Below are positions 33,044 through 43,247 of a stretch of 64,000 nucleotides of DNA, piece after piece. The stretch's first letter is position 1, and the number at the start of each line of letters is the position of its first letter. The position numbers and the translations under genes are program-made. Below the pieces are notes generated by a model, which was not told the origin of the DNA, ran no database searches, and was given only the letters and a program-made list of their open reading frames with translations. This DNA comes from Hordeum vulgare subsp. vulgare (lineage: Eukaryota; Streptophyta; Magnoliopsida; Poales; Poaceae). Location of the stretch: contig NC_058522.1 in the NCBI RefSeq assembly GCF_904849725.1, positions 438,121,529 through 438,185,528 of the forward strand. Direction: 5' to 3'.

Positions 33044-34568
33044 TGATATGTCCATTTTGCATCATGCTTTTTATGTTGATATTTGTCGCTTTATGGGCTG
33101 TTATTACACTTTACGGTACAATATTTATGCCTTTTCTCTCTTATTTTATAAGGTTTACAAGAAGAGGGAGAATGCGGGCAACTGGAATTCTGGTCTGAAA
33201 AAGGAACAAGTTTGAGATACCTATTCTGCACAACTCCAAAAGCTGTGAAAATCAAGGAGGAATTATTTTGGATTTTATAGAAAATACTGGGCCGAAGAAG
33301 TACCGAAGGGGAGCCACCAGGAGGCCACAAGCCTGCCAGGCGCGGCCTACGCCCCTGGCCGCGTCTGGGTGGCTTGTGAGCCCCCTATTCCCCTCTGGCT
33401 CCCATCTTTTTCTATAAGGAGGGTTTCGTTATGGAACAAATCAAGAGGAGGCTTTCGGGAAGAGATGCCGCCGCCACGAGGCGGAACTTGAGCACAACCA
33501 ATCTAGAGCTCCGGCACGGCCGTCCTGCCACGAAAACTTCCCTCCCGGATGGGGAAATCATCGCCATCGTCATCACCAACACTCCTCTCATCGGAGCGGA
33601 CTCATCTCGATCAACATCTTCATCAGCACCATCTCATCTCCAAACCCTAGTTCATTTCTTGTAACCAATCTTCATGTCACGACTCCGATTGGTACTTGTA
33701 AGGTTGCTAGTAGTGTTAATTACTCTTTGTAGTTGATGCTAGTTGGATTACTTGGTGGAAGATCATATGTTCAGATCCCTAATGCTATTCAATACCTCTC
33801 TGGGTATGAATATAATTATGCTTTGTGAGTAGTCACTTTTGTTCCTCAGGACATGCGATAAGTCTTGCTATAAGTAGTCATGTGAATTTGGTATTCATTT
33901 GATATTTTGATACAATGTATGTTGTCTTTCCTCTAGTGGTGTTACATGAACGTCGATTACATGACACTTCAACATTATTTGGGCCTAGAGGAAGGCATTG
34001 GGAAGTAATAAGTAGATGATGGGTTGCTAGAGTGACAAAAGCTTAAACCCTAGTTTATGCGTTGCTTCGTAAGGGGCTGATTTGGATCCACTAGTTTAAT
34101 GGTATGGATAGACTTTGTCTTAATTCTTCTTTCGTAGTTGCGGATGCTTGAGAGAGGGGTTAATCATAAGTGGGATGTTTGTCCAAGTAAGGACAGCACC
34201 CAAGCACCGGTCCACCCACATATCAAATTATCAACATTGCGAACACGAAACATATGAACATGATGAAAGCTAGCTTGACAGAAATTCCCATGTGTCCTCG
34301 GGAGCACTTTACCCCATATAAGAGTTTGTCCAGGCTTGTCCCTTGCAACAAAAGGGATTGGGCCATCTTGTTGCACCTTTGTTACTATTGTTACTTGCTA
34401 CTTGCTACGAATTATCTTATCACACAACTATCTATTACCGATAATTTCAGTACGTGCAGAGAATACCTTGCTGAAAACCACTTGTCAGTTCCTTCTGCTC
34501 CTCATTGGGTTCGACACTCTTACTTATCTAAAGGACTACGATAGATCCCCTACACTTGTGGGTCATCT
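33044..34568 (+). repeat. 3' LTR of element A
   Basis: It begins TGATATGTCC and ends GGGTCATCT; the final A of the terminal CA has become T, as comparison with the 5' LTR shows. It contains the GC-rich hairpin (33325-33378), a TATA-like box (33412-33418) and the roughly 53 bp near 34380-34435 lost from the 5' LTR. Confidence 0.9.
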
Positions 34569-35001
34569 AAACTCAAGCCTATTCCACATAGTGTTACCTC
34601 TAGATCAGATATCTGCGGAGCTCGGGCGGAGCCCTATAGGAGTAGATCATCACCACCACCGAAGCGTCGTCACGCTGCCGGAGAACTCATCTACTTCTCC
34701 GTCTTGCTTGCTGGATCAAGAAGGCCGAGATCATCGTCGAGCTATACGTGTGCTGAACGTGGAGTTGCCGTCCGTTCGGCGCTAGATGGGAACGGATCGT
34801 GGGACGGATCGCGGGACTGTTCATGGGATGGTTCGAGGGACGTGAAGACGTTCCACTACATCAACCGCATTTCTTAACGCTTCCTGTTGTGCGATCTACA
34901 AGGGTATGTAGATACAAATCTCCACTCGTAGATGGACATCACCATGATAGGTCTTCGTGTGCATAGGAATTTTTGTGTTTCCCATGCATTGTTCCCCAAC
35001 A
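34569..35001 (+). mobile_element. Angela/BARE-type LTR, right part
   Basis: After the AAACT duplication (34569-34573) the Angela LTR resumes at the same point where it broke at 1005 and runs to the terminal CCCCAACA (35001), collinear with 56273-56702 of the solo LTR. The ORF 34874-35056 on the minus strand is incidental. Confidence 0.85.
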
Positions 35002-35242
35002 GTTTCGATATCCCAGCAACAGAAGGGGACAGGATACATCTTTGTATTGTTCCCACTAAGGATAAAATATTGGGGTTAATTCATATTGAATGAATTATAT
35101 TTGTCTACATCATGAAATTGTTCTCCAAGCATTACTTTGTTTTACTTAATACTCTAGATGCATGTTGGATAGCGGTTGTTGGGTGGAGTGATAGTAATAG
35201 GTGCAGACATGAGTTGGCATATTTGCTTATGGACGTGATGCC
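35002..35242 (+). mobile_element. Gypsy LTR fragment D (Sabrina-like)
   Basis: It is parallel to 36133-36370 within the LTR of element C (shared TTACTTTGTTTTACTTAATAC and TAGATGCATGTTGG), with many differences. It is therefore a second, separate LTR copy. It is cut on the left by the Angela LTR and on the right by the LTR start of C. Confidence 0.7.
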
Positions 35243-36411
35243 TCATACATCTCCAACATATCTATACTTTTTTATTGTTCCATGCTATAATATTATCATC
35301 CTAGGATACTTTTTGAGTTTTTATATACCAATTAATATTATGTTTGAGAACTAACCTATTAACCTAGTGTCTCGTGCGAGTTGTTGTTTTCTGTATGTTT
35401 TTGGCTTTTCAAGTTTACAATACCAAATGTAGTCCAATTTCCCTAGAACTTCTTTATGATATTTTTGGACCAAAAGAAGACCTGGAAGCTTCCGAAGGAG
35501 ACTATAATCCACATGAGGGAGCCACCACACTACAGGGCATGCCAAGGGGAGTGGTCGCACCCTGATGTGTGGGGTGTCCCCGTGACACCTCCTGGCGTCC
35601 CTCTTTGTTCTATAAATCCTCGATTATCCCAAAAACCCTAAGGATCCTCCTCAAACACTTTTTCCGCCACTGCAAGTCTCTGTTCTACCATGTGCCCATC
35701 TTGAGCCCACATTTGTTGCCCTCTCGGAAGGGATCGATCCTGGAGGACCTCTACATCAACCATGATGCTCCCATGGTGATGTGTGAGTTGTTTACCACAG
35801 ACCTATGGTCCATAGTTAGTACCTATATGGCTATCTCTCTCTCTCTCTCTCTCTCTTGATCTTCAATATAATGATCATCGCATGTTTGCTTTGATCTATT
35901 TGATGTAATCCTATTTTTCAATGTATTCGTTGGGATTCGATGAATGGTGGGTTTATGTTCAAATTATTCATGATAAATATATGAGTCTTCTCTAAATTCT
36001 AATTGTGGTTCTTATTTGCATGATTATGGTAGCTTCACAAATCACTCCAATCTATTGAAATAGTTTGGAAACCTAGTTTGATATTTCTTTAGTGAGAGGG
36101 GTTCCTTATAGTGGTTTAATTTTACGAGGTTTCTATATCCAAGTGTCAGAAGGGGACAAGATACATATTTGTATTGCTGCCACTAAGGATAAAATGATGG
36201 AGTTAATTCATACTGATTGAATTCTCTTTGTCTACATCATGTCATTTTTTCCAAGCATTACTTTGTTTTACTTAATACTCTAGATGCATGTTGGGTAGCG
36301 TTCAATGGGTGGGGTAATAGTAATAGGTGCAGGCAGGAGTTGGCCTATTTTATTATGGATGTTATGCCTATATATACATGATCATTGTCGTGAATATAAC
36401 ATAACTAATTT
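35243..36411 (+). repeat. 5' LTR of element C (3' end deleted)
   Basis: It resembles the LTR of element F (60966-61600) and, in opposite orientation, those of E and E'. A TATA-like CTATAAAT lies at 35609-35616. The block around 36190-36390 (TCTACATCATGTCAT, then TAGATGCATGTTGGG) is the LTR interior. The LTR is lost after about 36411, where gag sequence begins. Confidence 0.7.
35834..35856. repeat. (TC)n microsatellite in LTR of C
   Basis: Simple TC run of about 23 bp inside the LTR. Confidence 0.95.
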
Positions 36412-37010
36412 CAGTGCTAGACCATATCCCGGTAACTCCTCTAATGGTTATGGCAACTCTTATGGCAATTCTTATGGAAATACTTGTACCAATAATAATA
36501 ATTTATCCTCTAATCTTGAGAACACCATTACAAAATTCATTAGTTCTCAAAAAAGTTCAACATTGTGGTAGTGGAAAAGTTGCATAAAATTGATGATTTG
36601 GCTAGGAATATAGATGGGATTGCTCTTGATGTAGAAACTCTTAAAAGTAATATTTTGCTACCAAAGAATGACTTTAATGAGACTACTAAATCTATCGACA
36701 TGTCTATCAATCAAAGTAAGGAGAGGATCGCTAAGTTGAAAGCCAAGCGGAAATTCCTAGAAAAAGCTCTCCCACCCAGTTTTATCGGAATAATGATGAA
36801 GATGTTAAAGTGCTTTGTACTTCTCCTGTTGAATCTTTGTTTAGGAATCTGAAAATTAATGATCAAAGGACTCGATATGTGTCAACTTGAACTAGAGAAC
36901 GTCCTAATTGCTTGGAGGGTGATGACTATAGTGATAAAACTGAAAAAAGTGGGTTTGGAGATGTTAACACTTTAACTAGTGATGTGCCCACTATCTTGGA
37001 TCACAAGGGT
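36412..37010 (+). pseudogene. gag: C-terminal Gag remnant of element C
   Basis: Frames 36412-36571 and 36565-36852 show RPYPGNSSNGYGNSYGNSY, then LENTITKFISSQK, then a coiled-coil-like stretch (KLHKIDDLARNIDGIALDVE, LKSNILL). They are out of register with each other. The part to 37010 is further degraded. Gag would form the particle; here it is only a fragment without a start. Confidence 0.6.
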
Positions 37011-37049
37011 TTTAATTATGATAATTGTTCTTGAGGATAATGTATTTCC

Positions 37050-37572
37050 TTGATTAAATCCATCATTAACGCACTCAATTCTTTTGAACAAAACAAAGCT
37101 TTTACCCAACTTATAGTAGAAGCTATGGTAAAAGCCTATGATGAAAAACTTGAGTTAGAAGTCTCTATTCCTAGAAAGTTGCATGATGAGTGGAAACCTA
37201 CTATTAAAGATAAAATTAAAGAATATGAATGCAGTACCTTGTGTGTCCTAGGTGCAAGTGTTTCAACTATACCTAAATCTTTGTGATGTACTTGGTCTTA
37301 CTAATATACATGAGTGTTCCCTTAATTTACATCTTGCGAATTCTACTATCAAGAAACCTATGGTAAGAATAAATGATGTCCTTAGAATTGATAATAGAAA
37401 TTATGTGCTTATAGATTTGATAGTTCTTGATATTGAATGCAACCCATATTATCCAATGATACTTGGGAGACCTTTTCTACGAACTATAGGTGCATTAATT
37501 GATATGAAAGAGGAAAATATACGGTTCCAATTCCCATTAAGGAAATGGATGGCATACTTCCCTCGAAAGTAA
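37050..37572 (+). pseudogene. Aspartic protease remnant of element C
   Basis: Two overlapping frames (37050-37286, 37252-37572) together cover a retroviral-type protease. The active-site region reads CVLGASVSTIPKSL, where DLGAS is expected: the catalytic aspartate appears as valine (GTC, about 37246). Downstream are NLHLANSTIKKPM, RIDNRNYVLIDLIVLDIE and MILGRPFLRT. A frameshift lies near 37285. It ends in PRK and a TAA at 37570-37572, after which only 3' UTR follows. Confidence 0.7.
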
Positions 37573-38558
37573 ATAAAACCAGCTTGTGGATCTATCATGA
37601 GAGCTACTTATTGGTGGAGTATCAAAGATGATAACAATTGAATCATATGCATTACGCCTATATAGGGGCATAAAAACAATAGCGCTAGTTGGGAGCAACC
37701 CAATAGTTATCTTAAAAACTTTGTTTTTAGTTTTTGTTTGTGCGTGATAAAATGATTGTTTCCTTTGTAATTATTGTGTTTTTAAGTTTAAATTAGTATT
37801 TTTTTCCATGTAAATCCTTTGGGATGACGTCAATGATAGTAGAATTGATGAGGTGTAAAAATAGAAACTTTAGCGTCTTGTGCAAAATTTCTCAGATTTT
37901 ACTTGAAGTTCTTTGTGATCTTCACCATTTACACAAATTACTAATGTATTCCTAATATTTCAGAATTTTTAGAGTTACATAAGTAAGGTACTTAATTATA
38001 TCATTACAAAGTGTTCTGTTTTAGACACATTCATCTTTTTGCTTCCATAGTTTGCTAGTTTTGATGATGCCATTGGTTGTATCGAGGGGTATAAGTGATG
38101 GAGAAGTTAGAATACAGTACCTTATGAAATAATGAAATATGAATCAATTTATAACACTACCTAACGTATTTTATATTTTTATTATACTAACGGATCTCAT
38201 GAACTTTTTGTTGAGTTTTGTGCGCTGAAGTTTTCAAGTTTTGGGAGTTATCGCGATGGATGCAGGAATAATGAGCGGCAAGAGCCAAAGTTTGGTGATT
38301 CCCTAGGAAACCCAAGGTAATATTATAGTAATAATCAAGGGTCTAAGCTTAGGGATGCCCCATAAGGCATCTGCTCTATCGCTCAATCCATCGGTATGTC
38401 ACTTGAAGCTATATTTGTATTCATTACATGATATGAGTTTTGCTTGGAGCATCATTTGCTTTAGATTGATTGTTGGTTTAATTTTCCACAATCGTTGTTA
38501 TATCAATAAACCAACTTGAGCTAGACCCTAGATCACAATTATTTATTAGAATACTCTA
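37573..38558 (+). other. 3' UTR of element C, left of H
   Basis: Non-coding. The part around 37970-38280 matches 61604-61900 in element F (shared TTGTGCGCTGAAGTTTTCAAG-like and GATCTCATGAA words), confirming that C and F are the same element type. The CTCTA duplication for H is at 38554-38558. Confidence 0.7.
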
Positions 38559-39113
38559 TGTCGTGGGTATAAGCCTGACAGTAGATGTGTAGGGTACGAA
38601 TGAGATGGGCAGAGTCCTAGCTACGGCGAGGTTGTATGAGTTCAGGCCCCTCTACGGTGGAGGTAATAGCCCTACGTCTCAGTGCTCCTGGAGCTTGTTA
38701 CCGAGTGTAATATGGAGTACAATGTTTTTCTAACCCTTTTACCAGTGGGGGAGGGCGGCTTATATAGAGTCCGCTGCCCTCCACAACGGTTCTGATTCAA
38801 GGGTGGAGTAGTGGCGATTGAATGCATGCGTTACAGGCAACGTATGCTATAAATGCTAGTTAATGCACCCGGAAACGTACGGCAGTTTCCCTCCAGGGAG
38901 GTTACGACGCATCGAGTATATCCAGTCGGTAGATCCGGTGTCCTCCGAGTCTTAGTCCCCGACTGGATGATTCTGGGCCCGTTACCGACTGGATGATGGG
39001 GACACCTTAATACAGTCGGGCATACTTAAGGTCCTATCCCTTGCGTGGGGTAGTCCTTGGGTAGGACCTGTAGGACAGGCCTATGACCCTACCCTAGGAC
39101 TATGACCCCATCA
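38559..39113 (-). repeat. 3' LTR of element H
   Basis: 555 bp, left copy. On the minus strand it starts TGATGGGGTC and ends CACGACA. A TATATAAG-type box read on the minus strand lies at about 38758-38765. Confidence 0.95.
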
Positions 39114-39128
39114 TTAGTCCCCGAATGG
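39114..39128 (-). other. Polypurine tract of element H (weak)
   Basis: On the minus strand ATTCGGGGACTAA immediately precedes the 3' LTR. It is the only purine-rich candidate at the expected place. Confidence 0.5.
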
Positions 39129-39498
39129 ATTGGGGTTGAAACGTCATAGCAGTGCTCGATGCTCAGATCCGACTGGACTAGGTTCGGCTTGGGCGTTGCT
39201 TGCCTCTATCCATTCTATTTCTCCTGGCCAATGATCCGAGTGAATGTGTTCTGCGGAACGGACTGTCGGGAACAGAGTGCTTTCGCGGCATCTTTTGACA
39301 CGACCGGTCATCTGACAGCGGCGGATTTTCCGGGATCTCAAATTTCGGGTTCCGCGCGCTTAGCGGGGGCGACGTCAGCGCGCTCGAGTAGCGCCTGACT
39401 CCTCGATCCTCACGCCTTCAACTCTTCCGCCGATATCGCTGCGGCTGGTTGGGCGGATAAGATTTCGGACCCGCTCGCTAGCGACCCAGTCGGTGTTC

Positions 39499-39505
39499 TA
39501 TTTAA
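39499..39505 (+). promoter_or_regulatory. TATA-like box upstream of the antisense ORF of H
   Basis: TATTTAA lies 131 bp before the ATG at 39636, in GC-rich surroundings, on the strand of the antisense gene. This is a candidate promoter only. Confidence 0.35.
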
Positions 39506-39635
39506 CACTGGCCGACGAGACCCTTCGGTTACGCTCGCCGAATCCTCTACTCTTGCTTGCTCCGTCTTCCTCGCCACCTCTTGCGCTCATACACCTTTCT
39601 CTTCCCATCCTTCTCGCAAGCTCGCCATCGCCGCC

Positions 39636-42600
39636 ATGACCAAGGGCCAGACCAGCAAGATGGAGGCAAGGAAGAAGAAGGGCAAGGCGGCGGCTGCTCA
39701 TCGGCGGCAGCGACCATTGCCAGCGGGATGGATCCAGGGAGACTTTCTCCCCTCCACAGTGACGGAGGGAGACCTGCTGGAGCTGGTAGAGCACGACCAG
39801 CTCGTGCATAAATCTTGGAGGTTGCCGGCGGACGACGAGGTTGAGCCGGCGCCACGGGAGGGGGAACGCGTCTTGCTCCTCAGCCACGTTCACCAAGGTT
39901 TCTCTCTGCCCCCCACCCTTTCTTCAAAGGCATCATGAATCATTTTGGTGCTCAACTCCATCACTTCCCTTCGAATGCCATTGCCCACCTTTCTGCCTTC
40001 ATTGTTCTGTGCGAATGCTTTATCGGTTGCCCCCCTCGTTGGGTTTTATTCAAACACATCTTTTCCGTCCGCTCCCAAACCATAAAACGTCTTAGTCAAT
40101 CGGATGACAAGACGCATCTCCTCCAGCTCTGTGGGGGTTTAGGGTTTCAGAAGAAGAATCGGAGTATTTACCCTGCTCTGCAGTTGAGTGAGTCGGTTAG
40201 GAACTGGCAGTCGACGTGGTTCTACTGCCAGGACATAGCCTGTCCGAACACGTCGACTAGGCTGCCTCCATTCAGTCTAGACCACCCGGCTCCACCCAAG
40301 CAACTCGCTCTCTCGAAAGCGGAGAAGAAAGACATCCAGCCTTTGGTTGAGGCACTCCCGGATGTTGTCAGGAGGGGGGTCACTGGGATGGACTTGCTGG
40401 AAGTCTACATCGGTCGGCGAATCCAGCCTCTGCAAGCCCGCCACCACGCCATGTGGCACTACGTAGGACCTGAAGACTCCACTCGGACCAACGTGGAGGG
40501 CATTCTCGAGGAGAAGGTGACCTCAAAGGTGCTCCACATCACGGGTCCCTGTGAGAATCCCAAGGGGGGCCGCCGAGTGGCGCCTTATGGTGCGGACAAC
40601 CCTCCACCGAATCAGGTGAGTAGCATTAGCCGAGTGTGTTGAACTGCTTTGATTTTAGCAACTCATTTATATCTCTGCGTGATGTTTAACGTTTCCGACT
40701 GCAGGCGTGGACCAACTGGTTCTCCCCCGTCTCGAGCGGGAAACTGGAGGAGGAAGATGAAGAAGGCAGCCAGGAGGGAAGCGCGGAGAGCGACGAATAC
40801 ATCTTCGACAGCGAAGAGTCGGAGGAGGAAAACAGTGAGGAAGAGGAAAAAGATGAAGACCCAGACTCGCCGCCTCCGCGGCTAGAGCATCGGAATAGGC
40901 GTCGGCAAGAGTGTGCCGTCCCTTCAGTTCCCCTTGTGTCGCCGAGTACCCCGCCTGCTTCCCCGGCTGCACCGAGTGTTTGAGGTACCAAAAGAGCCAG
41001 GGACGCAGCTGCTGAACCTGCGGGCCAGTCCTCCAAGGCGCCCAAATCGAGCGGGTCCAAACCTCGGAAGGTTCTGCCGCGGATGAGGGTGGCCATCCCC
41101 GTCACCTCCACGTAAGCAAATCTAGTTTTCGGTCCTTTCTGTTGACCGAGTGAACTCTTGTTTTACAAGTAGAATGGTCTTCACTCGACAGGGTTGCCAC
41201 TTCTGTGACCTCGCCGGCTCGCCAAGGGGATGACCCCATGGACGCGGACAATGTCGTTTCATCACAGCCAGGTACGTTGTGGGAGGGTCAGGTATTTTAT
41301 TCCTGCAGACTGCACCATCTCTTTCTGCTTCTGAAGCATTGCGTTATTCGGCTTGTAAGGGGGGAGAGCTGACTCGACCGCGGAGCCCATCGAAGAGCCT
41401 GTCCCTGAGGCTGCTCCTCCTGCCGCCGCCCTGCCGCCGACACTCTACCAAACGAAGTGCCTCCGCCTACTGAACCGGCGCCGACGGGTGAGGAACCTAC
41501 TGGGGCGAACCTTGGGATGAACCAAGATCCCCCCCCCCGATTCCCGGTTCGTCGAACGCCGAATTCAACATTCGGTGTGTCCCGGAGGAGCAGGTGGGAG
41601 TGGTTAAGGGGACCATGGTTCAGGCGGAGCTGATGGCCGGAGAGGCCAAGAGGGTTTATGACTCCGCTGCAGCTTTATATCAGCGGAGCTTGGAGCTGCG
41701 CGATGACATACGAGTAAGTACCCTAGTAAGTACTTACTTTTCTTCTGTAACCCACCGGGTGTGCTCATAGTCTGTTGTTCGCGATGGGTTCACTCCGAGT
41801 GAACCCAGTGGGTGTAGTCCCCGAGACTTCTGTCGAGTGCTTGCACGGATAGTTGTCTTTATACATTTGGTCTTTATTTTTGTCGTGTCCGTAGACAAGA
41901 TTTCTGAGTGCAAGTACTTACTGCAGTCGAAGCACTCTTGCGGTAAGAGTTCCCCAGAGTAAACTGCACACAGGTGGAGTAGCTTTAGCCTCGGAGGCGT
42001 AGGTGAAAACGTGCACCTCAATAGGGCAGACCTGCTTGAGGTGCATGCTAGTGGGGTCACTCTTAGTGAACCCACTAGGTGTAGTCCCCGAGACCGCTGT
42101 TGACTGCTTGCGTCGGCAGGGGTCTGAAGAACATAGTTTGTATTGAGAAAGTTTCTAATAACCCTTTGTTTCGTGTTGTAGAAAACTTGTGATATGGGAA
42201 CTTCTTATGAAGCCCTCAGAGCGGAGAGGAATCAATATGCTGGTGAACTGGAAGCTGCAATGCTTGCCATGGCTGGTATGAAGGACGCTCTGGAAGCGCA
42301 AGAAAAGTCTTTGGAAGAAGCTCGGGAGGCAAACAGGGTATTGACGGCGGAGACGCAGATGATGAGGAAACATAGGACCGATCTGCATAATCATATGGGC
42401 ATCCTGAACAGAAGGTGCGCACCTCAAGAGAAGTATGTCACCGACTGGGCTGAGCAAATGATGACTTGTCTGGCTGGTAAGTCTTATGCTTTGTCGAGTG
42501 GCTTTATCGTGTGCCATACATTCGGTTTTCGTTGCGTGCTTGCTTGTTGATGGCAGACTTTTGCGGAGACTCTGAAGCTGAAACGGCGGCTGTGGAACGG

Positions 42601-43047
42601 ACTGTTAAGGACAAAGTTCCACTCGGTGAGGACGCCAATCGGGATCTGCTTCGAGCACAAATCCGCGCTAGCAAAGTAGGTCCTTTCATCGGTCGACTGA
42701 GAGGAGTCGTCGGCCAAATTAACAAGGAACTTTGGCCGGAAGACGAGTCACGGGAGGAGATGGAGACCCTAACGAGCCGACTGGAGGAGGTGCCGAACCA
42801 AGTGCAATCTTGGAAGAAATCGGCAGCGAGGTGCGATGCTGATGTCGCGCTGTCTTTGGTCCGAGTCCATTGCAAGGAGGTGTGGGAAGATAAGCTGAAA
42901 GCGTTGAAGGTCGCCAACACGAAGAAACTTCAATTCGAAGACTTCATGGAGACGTTCCTCGAGACTGCCACCCGCATTGCTGATGGAATTGAGTTGGACA
43001 CTTTTGTGGAGTCCTCTAGTCCTGACGCCGGCCCAGCTGACGCGTAA
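39636..43047 (+). pseudogene. Antisense multi-exon ORF of Tat element (Transposase_28/'putative gypsy-type transposon' protein)
   Basis: The ATG at 39636 has good context (GCCGCCATGA). My exon model: 39636-40615, 40705-41111, 41192-41271, about 41310-41713, 42182-42476, 42557-43047, each intron having GT-AG ends (for example CAG|GTGAGT at 40616, GACTGCAG|G at 40704, GA|GTAAGT at 41714, TTGTAG|A at 42181, GGCAG|A at 42556). The first exon contains the conserved block (HHFPSNAIAHLSAF, ECFIGCPPRW, then SWRLPADDEV upstream) that I recall from Pfam PF04195, annotated as a putative gypsy-type transposon domain. Exon 2 is acidic (EEEDEEGSQEG). Exons 5-6 are alpha-helical and charged (YEALRAERNQYAGELEAAM), coiled-coil-like. 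Breaks: a one-base loss in the C run 39909-39914, and TGA at 40981-40983. Function is unknown; it runs opposite to gag-pol, as described for Tat-lineage elements. Confidence 0.7.
41714..42181 (+). other. Long intron of the antisense ORF with internal duplication
   Basis: Two related segments (about 41790-41850 and 42060-42120; shared GTGTAGTCCCCGAGAC and the preceding GTGAACCCA) show an internal repeat. No frame is supported here. Confidence 0.5.
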
Positions 43048-43247
43048 TCAGATGTTATGCTCGGTATGCCGAGTGTTTGCCTGTAAGATATTCTGGCCAC
43101 TTCTGTTGGCCGTCATACTTTTGGATCGGTGCGGGTAAGCTTGATCCGCACCGAGTCCGTTATCGTTTCTAGACTGCTGGAGTCACAACGAAAACACTTA
43201 TTCTTTTGCTTGAGTGCTGTTTGGAGTTGAACACTTAATGTGTACTC

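Larger units (their letters stand above)
1006..34568 (+). mobile_element. Gypsy LTR retrotransposon A (about 33.6 kb including the nested CACTA)
   Basis: Two related LTRs (1006-2476, 33044-34568), a degenerate primer-binding site (2488-2505), gag-protease, RT, RNase H and integrase in Ty3/Gypsy order, and a purine tract (33031-33043) define a plus-strand Gypsy element. The flanks are CAACT (1001-1005) and AAACT (34569-34573), a target duplication with one substitution. The solo LTR at 55027-56702 shows the uninterrupted Angela sequence across this site. Without the CACTA insertion and its ACT duplication the element would be about 9.4 kb. Over the first roughly 275 bp the two LTRs differ at about 7% by hand count, so A is older than element H. 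Family is uncertain; the LTR start TGATACGTCCATTTTGCATC resembles a common Triticeae Gypsy group. Confidence 0.9.

Noticed and set aside
40667..41111. Minus-strand ORFs opposite exon 2 of the antisense gene (40667-40972, 40686-41111)
   Set aside because: Serine-rich shadow frames of the acidic plus-strand exon; the plus strand has matching splice sites and collinear exons.
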